Part shown: piece after piece, positions 51,321-60,819 of the stretch
Layout: each line of letters starts with the position of its first letter
Numbering within the stretch: position 1 is the first letter of the stretch
NCBI RefSeq assembly: GCF_021278985.1
Contig: NZ_CP082833.1
Span: 4,030,001 to 4,094,000 of the forward strand
From: Citrobacter rodentium NBRC 105723 = DSM 16636
GTDB taxonomy: Bacteria > Pseudomonadota > Gammaproteobacteria > Enterobacterales > Enterobacteriaceae
Reading direction: 5' to 3'
Length of the DNA stretch: 64,000 bases
The notes under the pieces: generated by a model
The model's input: the letters and a program-made list of their open reading frames with translations, nothing else
Told to the model about the DNA's origin: nothing
Databases searched by the model: none
Position numbers and translations under genes: made by a program

Positions 51321-51902
51321 ATGTCGTTTGAATTACCTGCATTACCGTATGCCAAAGATGCGCTTGCACCGCATATTTCCGCTGAAACGCTGGAATATCA
51401 CTATGGCAAACACCATCAGACCTATGTCACTAACCTGAACAACCTGATCAAAGGCACTGCGTTTGAAGGCAAGTCGCTGGAAGAGATCGTGCGTAGCGCC
51501 GACGGCGGCGTGTTTAATAACGCCGCGCAGGTCTGGAACCACACGTTCTACTGGAACTGCCTGGCGCCGAACGCCGGGGGAGAACCGACGGGTGAGCTGG
51601 CTGATGCGATAGTCGCCTCTTTCGGCAGCTTCGCCGACTTCAAAGCACAGTTTACCGATGCCGCAATCAAGAATTTCGGTTCTGGCTGGACCTGGCTGGT
51701 CAAAGGAAAAGACGGCAAGCTGGCGATCGTCTCCACCTCAAACGCCGGTACGCCGCTGACCACCGACGCCACGCCGCTGCTGACGGTCGACGTATGGGAA
51801 CACGCCTATTACATTGACTATCGCAATGCGCGTCCGGGTTATCTGGAAAATTTCTGGGCGCTGGTTAACTGGGCGTTTGTAGCGAAGAACTTCGCCGCGT
51901 AA
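51321..51902 (+). CDS. sodB: SodB, iron superoxide dismutase
   Basis: A 193-residue cytoplasmic Fe-SOD. Iron ligands His27 (EYHYGKHH) and His74 (WNHTFYW) are in the N-terminal half, and Asp and His lie in DVWEHAYYIDYRN. Length equals E. coli SodB. It removes superoxide in the cytoplasm. It has its own leader and terminator and is transcribed alone. Confidence 0.98.
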   Translation: MSFELPALPYAKDALAPHISAETLEYHYGKHHQTYVTNLNNLIKGTAFEGKSLEEIVRSADGGVFNNAAQVWNHTFYWNCLAPNAGGEPTGELADAIVASFGSFADFKAQFTDAAIKNFGSGWTWLVKGKDGKLAIVSTSNAGTPLTTDATPLLTVDVWEHAYYIDYRNARPGYLENFWALVNWAFVAKNFAA

Positions 51903-51937
51903 CTGCCTCAACGCCCGCGCATCGGGCGTGAATACAG

Positions 51938-51975
51938 GCCGGACGGGGCAATTGCCGCCATCCGGCTTTTTATTT
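51938..51975 (+). terminator. Terminator of sodB
   Basis: A long hairpin (GCCGGA...TCCGGC with a self-complementary GGCAATTGCC centre) is followed by TTTTTATTTT, which overlaps the end of the converging ydhP. Confidence 0.85.
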
Positions 51976-53141
51976 TAGCTGGCGACGCACTCTGGCTGAG
52001 GCTGTTTTCTCGCCGAGACAAACACCAGCAGTAACGCCAGCCCGGCGACAATCGCCCCCATTACCGGCACGAAACTGTAGCCCAGCCCCCCGGAAATCAC
52101 CGCCCCGCCCGCGGCGGCGCCCAGCGCGTTACCGAGATTAAAGGCGCCAATGTTGACCGAGGACGACAGGCCCGGCGCTTCGTGCGCCACACGCATCACG
52201 CGCATTTGCAGCGGCGGCACGACCGCAAAGGTTGCCGCCCCCCAGACCACCATACTAATGGCCGCCCCCAGTTCATTGCGCGCAAGGAACGGGATCGCCA
52301 GCATAATCACCATCAGCAACAGCAGAAAGCCTTTCAGCGTGCCGTTAACCGAGCGATCGGCCAGTTTACCGCCAAGATAGTTGCCGATAGAGAAGCCAAC
52401 GCCAATCAGCACCAGCATCCCGGTGACAAACGCTGGCGTGGCATGGGTGATGCTGTGCAATACCGGCGCGATATAAGTATAAAGCGTGAACATAGCGCCG
52501 GCGCCCAGCACCGTGGTCAGTAATGCCGACAGCACCTGCGGGCGCATCAGCACAGCCAGCTCTTTTTTCACCTCCGGACGCGTACCGGCGCCGCCTTTCG
52601 GCAAGGAGAAAAACAGGCTCACTATGGCGATCACCCCCAGTCCGGCGGTCGCAATAAACGACATGCGCCAGCCAATGGTTTCCCCAAGCCAGGTTGCCGC
52701 CGGCACGCCGCCAATGTTGGCGATGGTCAGCCCCATAAACATAGTGGCGACCGCGCTCGCCTGCTTGTGCTTTGGCACCACGCTTGCGGCGACAACGGAA
52801 CCGAGGCCGAAAAATGCGCCGTGGTTGAGGCTGGTGAGGATGCGGGACAGCATCAGCGTGGCGTAATCAGGCGCGATAGCGGAAAGCACGTTCCCCAGCG
52901 TGAAGATAGCCATCAGAAAGATCAAGGCATTACGGCGGCCACGGTGCGAAAGCAGCAGCGTCATGAGCGGCGCGCCGACCATCACCCCAACGGCGTAAGC
53001 GCTGATCAGCATCCCTGCTGCGGGTATCGACACATCGACGCCGCGGGCAATAACCGGCAATAAGCCCATTGGAGAGAATTCAGTCGTACCGATACCGAAT
53101 GCGCCAATGGCCAGCGCCAGTAAGGGATAATTTATTTTCAT
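51975..53141 (-). CDS. ydhP: YdhP, MFS-family transporter (DHA1 type)
   Basis: A 388-residue protein with twelve hydrophobic segments. The N-terminal helix contains FGIGTTEFSPMG, and the loop 2-3 motif LLSHRGRRNALI matches the MFS motif A; both are typical of drug:H+ antiporter-1 proteins related to arabinose/drug exporters. The substrate is unknown. It converges on sodB, whose terminator overlaps its last codon. ynhF lies upstream on the same strand. Confidence 0.92.
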   Translation of the reverse strand: MKINYPLLALAIGAFGIGTTEFSPMGLLPVIARGVDVSIPAAGMLISAYAVGVMVGAPLMTLLLSHRGRRNALIFLMAIFTLGNVLSAIAPDYATLMLSRILTSLNHGAFFGLGSVVAASVVPKHKQASAVATMFMGLTIANIGGVPAATWLGETIGWRMSFIATAGLGVIAIVSLFFSLPKGGAGTRPEVKKELAVLMRPQVLSALLTTVLGAGAMFTLYTYIAPVLHSITHATPAFVTGMLVLIGVGFSIGNYLGGKLADRSVNGTLKGFLLLLMVIMLAIPFLARNELGAAISMVVWGAATFAVVPPLQMRVMRVAHEAPGLSSSVNIGAFNLGNALGAAAGGAVISGGLGYSFVPVMGAIVAGLALLLVFVSARKQPQPECVAS

Positions 53142-53306
53142 ACGGTAATGACTCCGCCTGTCCGCGTTTATTCGCGATGCTAAGGAAAGTCAAAAGTATG
53201 ATGCTAATCACAAAAAAAGAGAAGTTTACAATTTTACAAAAGACTTTTGCAAAACCGATAACAATAGCGGCGAGCGTGAGGGAGCAACCGCCCCCTCAGC
53301 GATGAA

Positions 53307-53396
53307 TCAGTGCAGCGCTGCGGTTAAACCACCCGCAACAATCAGGGCCAGAACAATAAACGTGGTGATTAATGAAAATTTCAGATCGGTGCTCAT
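53307..53396 (-). CDS. ynhF: YnhF, small inner membrane protein
   Basis: A 29-codon gene giving MSTDLKFSLITTFIVLALIV and ending GGLTAALH. It is nearly identical to the E. coli small membrane protein YnhF, one hydrophobic helix. GGAGAAAA lies just upstream of the ATG on the minus strand. Its function is unknown. It sits between ydhP and the divergent purR. Confidence 0.93.
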   Translation of the reverse strand: MSTDLKFSLITTFIVLALIVAGGLTAALH

Positions 53397-53633
53397 CAAG
53401 TTTTCTCCTTTTTATACCCACACAAAAAGTGATATAGCGCATTTTTGCACACTTGACGGTAAAAATCTCCCATGTTTTAGAGTGATATCTGTTTTTAACA
53501 CTTCCCCTTTTCGTTAAGATCAGCCAAAATTCGACGCTTACTTGTTTAGCGTACCGGCCATTGACCCCTTCCTGACGTTCCGTGTCGTTTTCCCGGCGTG
53601 CCGCAACCCTGATGTTGCGATCGGGGTGTGTAA

Positions 53634-53649
53634 AGGCAAACGATTACTT
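53634..53649 (+). promoter_or_regulatory. PurR operator O1-like site upstream of purR
   Basis: AGGCAAACGATTACTT resembles the PurR box (ACGCAAACGTTTNCNT) and is placed like the upstream autoregulatory operator of E. coli purR. Confidence 0.6.
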
Positions 53650-53689
53650 AGCGTATTTAATGTTCAGGCAGGGTCTGGAGTGAGATGTA

Positions 53690-54715
53690 ATGGCAACCAT
53701 TAAAGATGTAGCGAAGCGAGCAAACGTTTCCACTACAACCGTATCACACGTAATCAATAAAACGCGTTTCGTTGCAGAGGAAACGCGTAACGCGGTGTGG
53801 GCGGCAATCAAAGAATTGCACTATTCCCCCAGCGCCGTTGCCCGCAGCCTGAAGGTGAATCACACCAAATCCATTGGCCTGCTGGCGACCAGCAGCGAAG
53901 CCGCGTATTTTGCCGAAATTATTGAAGCGGTGGAAAAAAACTGCTTCCAGAAAGGCTACACCCTGATCCTCGGCAACGCCTGGAACAACCTGGAAAAACA
54001 GCGCGCCTATCTGTCGATGATGGCGCAGAAGCGCGTCGACGGTCTGCTGGTGATGTGCTCTGAGTATCCCGATCCCCTGCTCGCAATGCTGGAGGAGTAT
54101 CGCCATATCCCTATGGTGGTGATGGACTGGGGCGAAGCGAAAGCCGACTTTACCGACTCGGTGATCGATAACGCCTTTGAGGGCGGTTATATGGCGGGTC
54201 GCTACCTGGTGGAGCGCGGACATCGTGAAATCGGCGTAATTCCGGGTCCGCTGGAGCGCAACACCGGCGCGGGCCGCCTGGCCGGCTTTATGAAAGCGAT
54301 GGAAGAGGCGCTGATTAAAGTGCCGGAAAACTGGATTGTGCAGGGCGATTTTGAACCCGAGTCCGGCTATCGCGCCATGCAGCAGATCCTGTCGCAGTCG
54401 CATCGCCCGACGGCAGTATTTTGCGGCGGCGACATCATGGCAATGGGTGCGCTCTGCGCCGCTGACGAAATGGGCCTGCGCGTTCCGCAGGATGTGTCGC
54501 TGATTGGCTATGACAACGTGCGCAACGCCCGCTTCTTTACCCCGGCATTGACCACTATCCACCAGCCAAAAGATTCGCTGGGTGAAACGGCCTTTAATAT
54601 GCTGCTGGACCGCATCGTCAACAAGCGTGAGGAGTCGCAGTCAATAGAGGTGCATCCGCGCCTGATTGAGCGTCGTTCGGTGGCCGACGGCCCGTTCCGC
54701 GACTATCGCCGCTAA
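53690..54715 (+). CDS. purR: PurR, purine nucleotide synthesis repressor
   Basis: A 341-residue LacI-family repressor of E. coli PurR length. The helix-turn-helix ATIKDVAKRANVSTTTVSHVI and the hinge helix (SPSAVARSLKV) are intact, and the C-terminal domain binds hypoxanthine or guanine as co-repressor. It represses de novo purine synthesis and related genes, and itself through two operators, one upstream and one inside the first codons. Its end overlaps that of the converging punR by 4 bp. Confidence 0.98.
   Translation: MATIKDVAKRANVSTTTVSHVINKTRFVAEETRNAVWAAIKELHYSPSAVARSLKVNHTKSIGLLATSSEAAYFAEIIEAVEKNCFQKGYTLILGNAWNNLEKQRAYLSMMAQKRVDGLLVMCSEYPDPLLAMLEEYRHIPMVVMDWGEAKADFTDSVIDNAFEGGYMAGRYLVERGHREIGVIPGPLERNTGAGRLAGFMKAMEEALIKVPENWIVQGDFEPESGYRAMQQILSQSHRPTAVFCGGDIMAMGALCAADEMGLRVPQDVSLIGYDNVRNARFFTPALTTIHQPKDSLGETAFNMLLDRIVNKREESQSIEVHPRLIERRSVADGPFRDYRR
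53718..53733 (+). promoter_or_regulatory. PurR operator O2-like site inside purR
   Basis: GAGCAAACGTTTCCAC within codons 10-15 contains the perfect PurR core GCAAACGTTTNC. It is equivalent to the second autoregulatory operator of E. coli purR. Confidence 0.75.
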
Positions 54716-55644
54716 GCCTTCTCTGCGGGCGTCTCATCAGGCTCCCGCAGCCACTCCCGGTTCAGCGTTTCGCTGTCTCCCAGATATTCCAGCAGCCACG
54801 CCAGCGCGGGCGACATATCATTTTGCTGCCAGGTCAGACAGCAGGCGGCGTCCGGGAAGGGATTTTCCAGCTCAAGCGCCACCCATCGTCCCGCGTTAAG
54901 ATGCGGTTTGGCAAAGTGGGTCGGCACCATGCCGATACAGAGTCCGGCACTGATGCAGGTGGCGGACGAATCCCAGTCCGGCACCACCACCCGCCTCTGA
55001 TTGTCCAGCAGCCACGTTACCCGTTTAGGCAAATTGCGCGAGGTATCTTCCAGCACCAGCGAGGGCCAGTTTCGCAGCGTGTCATCGCTTATCGGTCCAG
55101 CCATCGCCGCCAGGGGGTGATGGCTGGCGACCACGCAGCTCCAGCTCAGCATCCCCATATCCCGAAAGGCGTAGCGTCCCCCTACCGGAATGGCGCGGGT
55201 CGCGCCGATGGCGAGTTCCACCCTGCCGTCAGAGAGCGCATCCCAGACGCCGTTAAAGACCTCCTGAAACACCAGCAGCTCCACATCGTCGAAGTGGCGA
55301 TAGAAATCGACGATCATCTGCCCGGTGCGCTCAGGCCGAACAATATTGTCCACCGCGATCGGCAACTGCCCGCGCCAGCCGTTAGCAATTTGCTGACACT
55401 GCCGACGGGTGTCCTGCATTTTTTTGATAACAGAACGCCCTTCTTTTAAAAACCATACGCCGGCAGGCGTCAGCGCCACATCCCGGTGCCGCCGCTCAAA
55501 CAGCGGCACCGCCAGCCACTCTTCCAGTTGACGTACCGTATAGCTTACCGCCGAAGGCACCCGGTGCAACTCTTGCGCTGCCGAACTGAAACTCCCGTTG
55601 CGCGCCACCGCATCCACCACTTCCAGCGCGTATTCTGACCACAT
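54712..55644 (-). CDS. punR: PunR (YdhB), LysR-family activator of punC
   Basis: The start at 55644 gives MWSEYALEVVDAVARNGSF and 310 residues, the E. coli length; the longer upstream frame runs into the divergent punC. It has the LysR helix-turn-helix (FSSAAQELHRVPSAVSYTVRQLEE) and a two-lobed effector domain. In E. coli PunR activates the divergent punC in response to adenosine. It converges on purR. Confidence 0.95.
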   Translation of the reverse strand: MWSEYALEVVDAVARNGSFSSAAQELHRVPSAVSYTVRQLEEWLAVPLFERRHRDVALTPAGVWFLKEGRSVIKKMQDTRRQCQQIANGWRGQLPIAVDNIVRPERTGQMIVDFYRHFDDVELLVFQEVFNGVWDALSDGRVELAIGATRAIPVGGRYAFRDMGMLSWSCVVASHHPLAAMAGPISDDTLRNWPSLVLEDTSRNLPKRVTWLLDNQRRVVVPDWDSSATCISAGLCIGMVPTHFAKPHLNAGRWVALELENPFPDAACCLTWQQNDMSPALAWLLEYLGDSETLNREWLREPDETPAEKA

Positions 55645-55756
55645 AATCTGCCTGCAAAATTTTTGAACGCAATAAGCAAATATTACCGTTTCACAAGGTA
55701 AAAGACACTCCCTACACTCTGCGCCAGAGTTTTTCATTAAAAATAAGAGAACAACT

Positions 55757-56962
55757 ATGCAACCAGGAAAAGGGTTTTTAGTCTGGCTGGCGGGCCTTAG
55801 CGTGCTGGGATTTCTGGCAACGGATATGTATCTCCCTGCCTTCGCCGCCATTCAGAGTGACCTGCAAACGTCCGCTTCCGCGGTCAGCGCCAGCCTCAGT
55901 CTGTTTTTGGCCGGCTTTGCCGTGGCGCAGCTGCTGTGGGGACCGCTTTCCGATCGCTATGGACGTAAACCGGTACTGCTGTTGGGATTAGCTATTTTCG
56001 CTCTTGGCAGTCTGGGGATGCTGTGGGTGGAGAGCGCCGCCGCCTTACTGGCGCTGCGCTTTATTCAGGCGGTGGGGGTTTGCGCCGCATCCGTTATCTG
56101 GCAGGCGCTGGTGACGGATTATTATCCGTCGCAAAAAATTAACCGCATTTTCGCCACCATCATGCCGCTGGTGGGGCTCTCCCCTGCGCTGGCGCCGCTG
56201 CTGGGCAGCTGGATCCTCACCCACTTTAGCTGGCAGGCGATTTTCGCCACTCTGTTTGCTATCACGCTGGTGCTAATGCTGCCTGCTCTGCGTCTCAGGC
56301 CAGCGCAAAAAGCGCGCAGTGACAGCGAACATAAACTGACTTTCGCCACGTTACTGCGCACCAGGAGCTATCGCGGGAACGTGCTGATCTACGCCGCCTG
56401 TTCCGCCAGCTTTTTTGCCTGGCTTACCGGCTCGCCGTTTATCCTTAACGCGATGGGCTATACCCCGGCCATCATCGGCCTGAGCTATGTTCCTCAGACC
56501 ATCGCGTTTCTCATTGGCGGGTATGGCTGTCGCGCTGCGCTGCAAAAATGGCAGGGGCAACAAATGCTGCCGTGGCTGCTGGCGCTCTACGCCCTGAGCG
56601 TCATCGCCACATGGGGGGCAAGCTTCCTCAGTCACGTCACGCTGACGGAGATTCTTATCCCCTTCTGCGTGATGGCAATCGCCAACGGCGCGATCTACCC
56701 GATTGTGGTCGCCCAGGCGTTACGTCCGTTCCCGCAGGCCACCGGGCGCGCAGCGGCTTTACAGAACACGTTGCAGCTGGGTCTGTGCTTTCTTGCAAGC
56801 CTCGTCGTCTCCGGGCTAATCAGCACGCCGCTACTGACCACCACCAGCGTAATGCTGACAACGGTACTGCTGGCTTTGCTGGGTTACAAAATGCAATCTC
56901 AGCCACGCGTTGCCAGACAATCGCATGACAGCGACGGGATTGCTCATGGGGAAACGCATTGA
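55757..56962 (+). CDS. punC: PunC (YdhC), MFS purine nucleoside transporter
   Basis: A 401-residue MFS protein of the Bcr/CflA drug-resistance type with twelve helices. The N-terminal motif FLATDMYLPAFAAI and the motif A loop GPLSDRYGRKPVLL are present. The E. coli homologue imports adenosine and is controlled by PunR (divergent neighbour) and PurR. It lies between punR and cfa, and its end at 56962 leaves a 289-bp cfa leader region. Confidence 0.94.
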   Translation: MQPGKGFLVWLAGLSVLGFLATDMYLPAFAAIQSDLQTSASAVSASLSLFLAGFAVAQLLWGPLSDRYGRKPVLLLGLAIFALGSLGMLWVESAAALLALRFIQAVGVCAASVIWQALVTDYYPSQKINRIFATIMPLVGLSPALAPLLGSWILTHFSWQAIFATLFAITLVLMLPALRLRPAQKARSDSEHKLTFATLLRTRSYRGNVLIYAACSASFFAWLTGSPFILNAMGYTPAIIGLSYVPQTIAFLIGGYGCRAALQKWQGQQMLPWLLALYALSVIATWGASFLSHVTLTEILIPFCVMAIANGAIYPIVVAQALRPFPQATGRAAALQNTLQLGLCFLASLVVSGLISTPLLTTTSVMLTTVLLALLGYKMQSQPRVARQSHDSDGIAHGETH

Positions 56963-57251
56963 TATACCAACTCAACCTAATCAATTAGTTCGCTAACAAT
57001 TTTTGGTTGTATGATTGGTTTTTGAGGCCTATACTCAATTCCAGTTAGTAAAAATACGATAATAATTATGTGTTAACGGGAACCGGAGCGTTCCCGCTTC
57101 CCCACGGATGGCCTTTCGGCAAGGGTTCCTCCCTTCCTCTGTTCTACGTCGGATTATAGGCTCGCGGAATACTTCCGTGAGATTTCTCACAAAGCCAAAA
57201 AGCGTCTACGCTGTTTTAAGGTTCTGATCACCGACCAGTGATGGAGAAGCT
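56963..57251 (+). promoter_or_regulatory. cfa promoter and long leader region
   Basis: This is 289 bp with an AT-rich left half and a GC-rich structured right half (CGGGAACCGGAGCGTTCCCG at 57078-57097 forms a stem). E. coli cfa has a distal sigma-70 promoter giving a long leader targeted by small RNAs such as RydC, and a proximal sigma-S promoter. The same layout is likely here, but I did not identify the RNA pairing sites. Confidence 0.5.
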
Positions 57252-58400
57252 ATGAGTTCATCGTGTATAGAAGAAATCAATGTACCAGATGATGACTGGT
57301 ACCGTATCGCTAACGAATTATTAAGCCGCGCTGGCATTGCCATTAACGGCTCCGCCCCTTCGGACATTCACGTTAATAACCCAGGATTTTTTAAACGTGT
57401 CTTGCAGGAGGGATCGCTGGGGCTGGGTGAAAGTTATATGGATGGCTGGTGGGAATGCGATCGACTGGACATGTTTTTTAGCAAAGTATTGCGCGCCGGC
57501 CTTGAAAATCAGCTTCCCCATCATTTCAAAGACACCCTCCGCATCGCTGGCGCCCGCCTGTTTAATTTACAATCAAAAAAACGCGCCTGGATCGTCGGTA
57601 AAGAACATTACGATCTCGGCAACGACCTCTTTAGCCGTATGCTCGACCCGTATATGCAGTACTCCTGCGCATACTGGAAGGATGCTGATTCGCTTGAAGC
57701 CGCGCAGCAGGCCAAACTGCAACTAATCTGCGAAAAATTACAGCTACGTCCGGGAATGCGGGTGCTTGATATTGGCTGCGGCTGGGGCGGTCTGGCGCAG
57801 TATATGGCGACAAATTTCGACGTCAGCGTCGTCGGCGTGACGATTTCAGCCGAGCAGCAAAAAATGGCGCAGGCGCGCTGTGCCGGTCTGGATGTCTCTA
57901 TTCTGCTTGAGGACTACCGCGATTTACGCGATCAGTTTGACCGGATTGTGTCGGTGGGCATGTTTGAACATGTCGGGCCGAAAAACTACAACACCTATTT
58001 TGAGGTGGTGGACCGTAATTTAAAAGCGGATGGGATCTTTCTGCTGCATACCATCGGTTCGAAAAAAACCGATAATAATGTCGATCCGTGGATCAATAAA
58101 TACATCTTCCCTAACGGCTGTCTGCCCTCGGTTCGCCAGATCGCCTCCGCCAGCGAATCCCACTTTGTGATGGAAGACTGGCACAACTTCGGCGCCGATT
58201 ATGACACGACGCTGATGGCCTGGTATGAACGCTTCCTCGCCGCGTGGCCGCAAATTGCGGATAACTACAGCGAGCGTTTCAAACGGATGTTCACCTATTA
58301 TCTCAATGCCTGCGCGGGGGCGTTTCGCGCCCGTGACATCCAGCTCTGGCAGGTGGTGTTCACACGCGGCGTCGAAAACGGCCTGCGCGTCGCTCGCTAA
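57252..58400 (+). CDS. cfa: Cfa, cyclopropane-fatty-acyl-phospholipid synthase
   Basis: A 382-residue enzyme, the E. coli length. A small N-terminal membrane-binding domain is followed by the methyltransferase domain, with the S-adenosylmethionine motif VLDIGCGWGG at residues 171-180 and the conserved YDLGNDLF and MFEHVG motifs. It adds a methylene bridge to unsaturated acyl chains of membrane phospholipids at entry to stationary phase, raising acid resistance. GGAGAAGCT precedes the ATG. A bidirectional terminator separates it from ribE. Confidence 0.98.
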   Translation: MSSSCIEEINVPDDDWYRIANELLSRAGIAINGSAPSDIHVNNPGFFKRVLQEGSLGLGESYMDGWWECDRLDMFFSKVLRAGLENQLPHHFKDTLRIAGARLFNLQSKKRAWIVGKEHYDLGNDLFSRMLDPYMQYSCAYWKDADSLEAAQQAKLQLICEKLQLRPGMRVLDIGCGWGGLAQYMATNFDVSVVGVTISAEQQKMAQARCAGLDVSILLEDYRDLRDQFDRIVSVGMFEHVGPKNYNTYFEVVDRNLKADGIFLLHTIGSKKTDNNVDPWINKYIFPNGCLPSVRQIASASESHFVMEDWHNFGADYDTTLMAWYERFLAAWPQIADNYSERFKRMFTYYLNACAGAFRARDIQLWQVVFTRGVENGLRVAR

Positions 58401-58404
58401 ATGA

Positions 58405-58434
58405 AAAAGTCCCGGTTTCGTTACCGGGACTTTT
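58405..58434. terminator. Bidirectional terminator between cfa and ribE
   Basis: A 12-bp perfect stem (AAAAGTCCCGGT / ACCGGGACTTTT, 6-nt loop) carries A and T runs on the two arms and serves both converging genes. Confidence 0.95.
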
Positions 58435-58436
58435 CT

Positions 58437-59078
58437 TTACGCTTCGCTCGCGGGCTTCACTATTGCCGCTTCACGCGCCGCCAGCACGCGCTCAACGGTA
58501 TCCACCACCGCCTGGGTTTGCGGATCAATTTCAATATTCACCCGCGCGCCGAGTTTTTTCTTACCCAGCGTCGTACGCTCAAGGGTTTCCGGAATCAGGT
58601 GCACGCAAAAGCGCGTGGCGGTCACCTCGCCTACCGTCAGGCTGATGCCATCAATACCAATAAAGCCTTTGTAGAGAATATATTTCATCAGCACAGGATT
58701 CTGCACTTTAAACCATATCTGGCGATTGTTTTCGGAAGTTAAAATTTTCGCCACTTCCGCCGTGGTCATAATGTGCCCCGACATCAGATGTCCGCCAATT
58801 TCATCGCTGAATTTGGCCGCGCGCTCTACGTTAACCCAGTCGCCAACTTTCAGGTCGCCCAGATTGGTAATACGCAGCGTTTCTTTCATCAGATCAAAAC
58901 TGATGCGATTGCCATTAATTTCGGTCACGGTCAGGCAGCAGCCGTTATGCGCGACCGATGCGCCCGTTTCCAGCCCATCCAGCATGTATTCAGGTAATTC
59001 CACGACATGGGTGCGAAAATTTGGTTTTTCATCAATCGACACCACTCTGGCGGTGCCCTGCACAATACCCGTAAACAT
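58437..59078 (-). CDS. ribE: RibE (RibC), riboflavin synthase alpha subunit
   Basis: The start at 59078 gives MFTGIVQGTA, the family N-terminus, and 213 residues as in E. coli; the longer upstream frame is not conserved. It consists of two lumazine-binding repeats (about 1-90 and 97-190), each with a GxSLTV- or GCCLTV-type motif. It dismutates two 6,7-dimethyl-8-ribityllumazine molecules to riboflavin. It is divergent from mdtK and converges on cfa. Confidence 0.97.
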   Translation of the reverse strand: MFTGIVQGTARVVSIDEKPNFRTHVVELPEYMLDGLETGASVAHNGCCLTVTEINGNRISFDLMKETLRITNLGDLKVGDWVNVERAAKFSDEIGGHLMSGHIMTTAEVAKILTSENNRQIWFKVQNPVLMKYILYKGFIGIDGISLTVGEVTATRFCVHLIPETLERTTLGKKKLGARVNIEIDPQTQAVVDTVERVLAAREAAIVKPASEA

Positions 59079-59294
59079 AACTGCCACTCCCGAATTCAGT
59101 TCAACCATTTCTGCCTGCCACAATAGCAGCAGAAAAATCAGGTTGCCAGCGAAGCGCCCACAGTCCTTTTTTTTCGCTGGAGAAATATGCATTCCTCGCT
59201 ACAATAGACTGAAATTTCCCCGCATCTTCTTTTTGCTGCCCTTGATGGCGGCTTTTTTAGTCTCTCTTATAACTACAAAATGATAGGTGTTCAC

Positions 59295-60668
59295 GTGCAG
59301 AAGTATATGAGTGAAGCGCGTCAGTTATTGGCTCTGGCAATACCGGTGATTCTTGCGCAAGTCGCCCAAACCGCGATGGGTTTCGTGGATACCGTGATGG
59401 CGGGCGGCTACAGCGCCACCGACATGGCGGCCGTCGCGATTGGCACCTCAATCTGGCTACCGGCCATTCTTTTCGGCCACGGCCTGCTGCTGGCGCTGAC
59501 GCCGGTTATCGCCCAGCTCAACGGCTCTGGCCGACGCGAGCGCATTGCGCATCAGGTGCGCCAGGGGTTCTGGCTGGCGGGCTTTGTTTCCGTCATCATT
59601 ATGCTGGTGTTGTGGAACGCCGGATATATTATCCGCGCGATGCATAATATCGATCCTGCGCTGGCGGATAAAGCCGTCGGCTATTTGCGCGCGCTGTTGT
59701 GGGGCGCGCCGGGATATCTTTTTTTCCAGGTGGCGCGTAACCAGTGCGAAGGGCTGGCGAAAACCAAACCCGGTATGGTAATGGGTTTTATCGGCCTGCT
59801 GGTTAACATTCCGGTGAACTATATTTTTATTTATGGTCACTTCGGAATGCCGGAACTTGGCGGCGTCGGCTGCGGGGTCGCCACGGCGGCGGTCTACTGG
59901 GTGATGTTCGTCGCCATGATCTTCTGGATCAAGCGCGCCCGTTCCATGCGCGATATTCGTAACGCAGAGCGCTTCAGCAAGCCTGACGGCGAGGTGATGA
60001 AACGGCTGGTGCAGCTGGGCCTGCCAATTGCGCTGGCGCTGTTCTTTGAGGTCACGCTGTTTGCGGTGGTGGCGCTGCTGGTGTCGCCGCTGGGTATTAT
60101 CGACGTCGCGGGACATCAGATTGCGCTTAACTTCAGCTCGCTGATGTTTGTGTTGCCGATGTCGCTTGCCGCGGCGGTGACGATACGCGTGGGCTACCGG
60201 CTGGGACAGGGTTCAACGCTGGATGCGCAAACCGCGGCGCGCACCGGGTTAGGCGTGGGGGTATGCATGGCGTGTATCACCGCGATCTTTACCGTGTCGC
60301 TACGCGAGCAGATCGCCATGCTCTATAACGATAATCCGCAGGTGGTCACGCTGGCGGCACAGCTGATGCTGCTGGCGGCGGTTTATCAGATCTCAGACTC
60401 GATACAGGTTATCGGCAGCGGGATTTTGCGCGGCTATAAAGATACCCGCTCCATTTTCTTTATTACCTTCACTGCCTATTGGGTATTGGGACTACCGAGC
60501 GGCTATATCCTTGCGCTGACCGATCTGGTGGTGGATCGTATGGGCCCCGCCGGATTCTGGATGGGCTTTATTATCGGCCTGACTTCGGCGGCGATAATGA
60601 TGATGCTGCGAATGCGTTACCTGCAACGCCAGCCATCATCTATCATCCTGCAACGCGCTGCGCGATAA
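59295..60668 (+). CDS. mdtK: MdtK (NorM-type), MATE multidrug efflux pump
   Basis: The GTG at 59295 gives MQKYMSEARQLL and 457 residues, the E. coli length; an ATG at 59280 is in frame but adds five unconserved residues. Twelve membrane helices form two MATE halves. The signature APVI-like stretch (ALAIPVILAQVAQTAMGFVDTVMAGG) and the internal repeat around PIALALFFEVTLFA are intact. It exports cationic drugs such as norfloxacin in exchange for Na+ or H+. It is followed by a hairpin and the tRNA-Val pair. Confidence 0.97.
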   Translation: MQKYMSEARQLLALAIPVILAQVAQTAMGFVDTVMAGGYSATDMAAVAIGTSIWLPAILFGHGLLLALTPVIAQLNGSGRRERIAHQVRQGFWLAGFVSVIIMLVLWNAGYIIRAMHNIDPALADKAVGYLRALLWGAPGYLFFQVARNQCEGLAKTKPGMVMGFIGLLVNIPVNYIFIYGHFGMPELGGVGCGVATAAVYWVMFVAMIFWIKRARSMRDIRNAERFSKPDGEVMKRLVQLGLPIALALFFEVTLFAVVALLVSPLGIIDVAGHQIALNFSSLMFVLPMSLAAAVTIRVGYRLGQGSTLDAQTAARTGLGVGVCMACITAIFTVSLREQIAMLYNDNPQVVTLAAQLMLLAAVYQISDSIQVIGSGILRGYKDTRSIFFITFTAYWVLGLPSGYILALTDLVVDRMGPAGFWMGFIIGLTSAAIMMMLRMRYLQRQPSSIILQRAAR

Positions 60669-60674
60669 AACGGC

Positions 60675-60698
60675 AATAGCCGCCTTCTGGCGGCTATT
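60675..60698 (+). terminator. Hairpin after mdtK
   Basis: A perfect 10-bp stem AATAGCCGCC-TTCT-GGCGGCTATT lies just after the mdtK stop. The following CTCTCG is not a strong T-run, so termination may be partial. Confidence 0.75.
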
Positions 60699-60764
60699 CT
60701 CTCGTCAGTTTGCGCACTTCCTCCGCAATCAAATAAAATTGGAAAGAAAATAACGATTTCCCTC

Positions 60765-60793
60765 TTGCCTCATCACGCCTCTGCCGCTAATAT
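60765..60793 (+). promoter_or_regulatory. Promoter of the tRNA-Val operon
   Basis: TTGCCT (60765-60770) and TAATAT (60788-60793) are separated by 17 bp, followed by a GC-rich discriminator (CGTCCCCG) typical of stable RNA promoters under stringent control. The first tRNA begins 27 bp after the -10. Confidence 0.75.
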
Positions 60794-60819
60794 TCGTCCC
60801 CGTTGTCACCTACAACATT

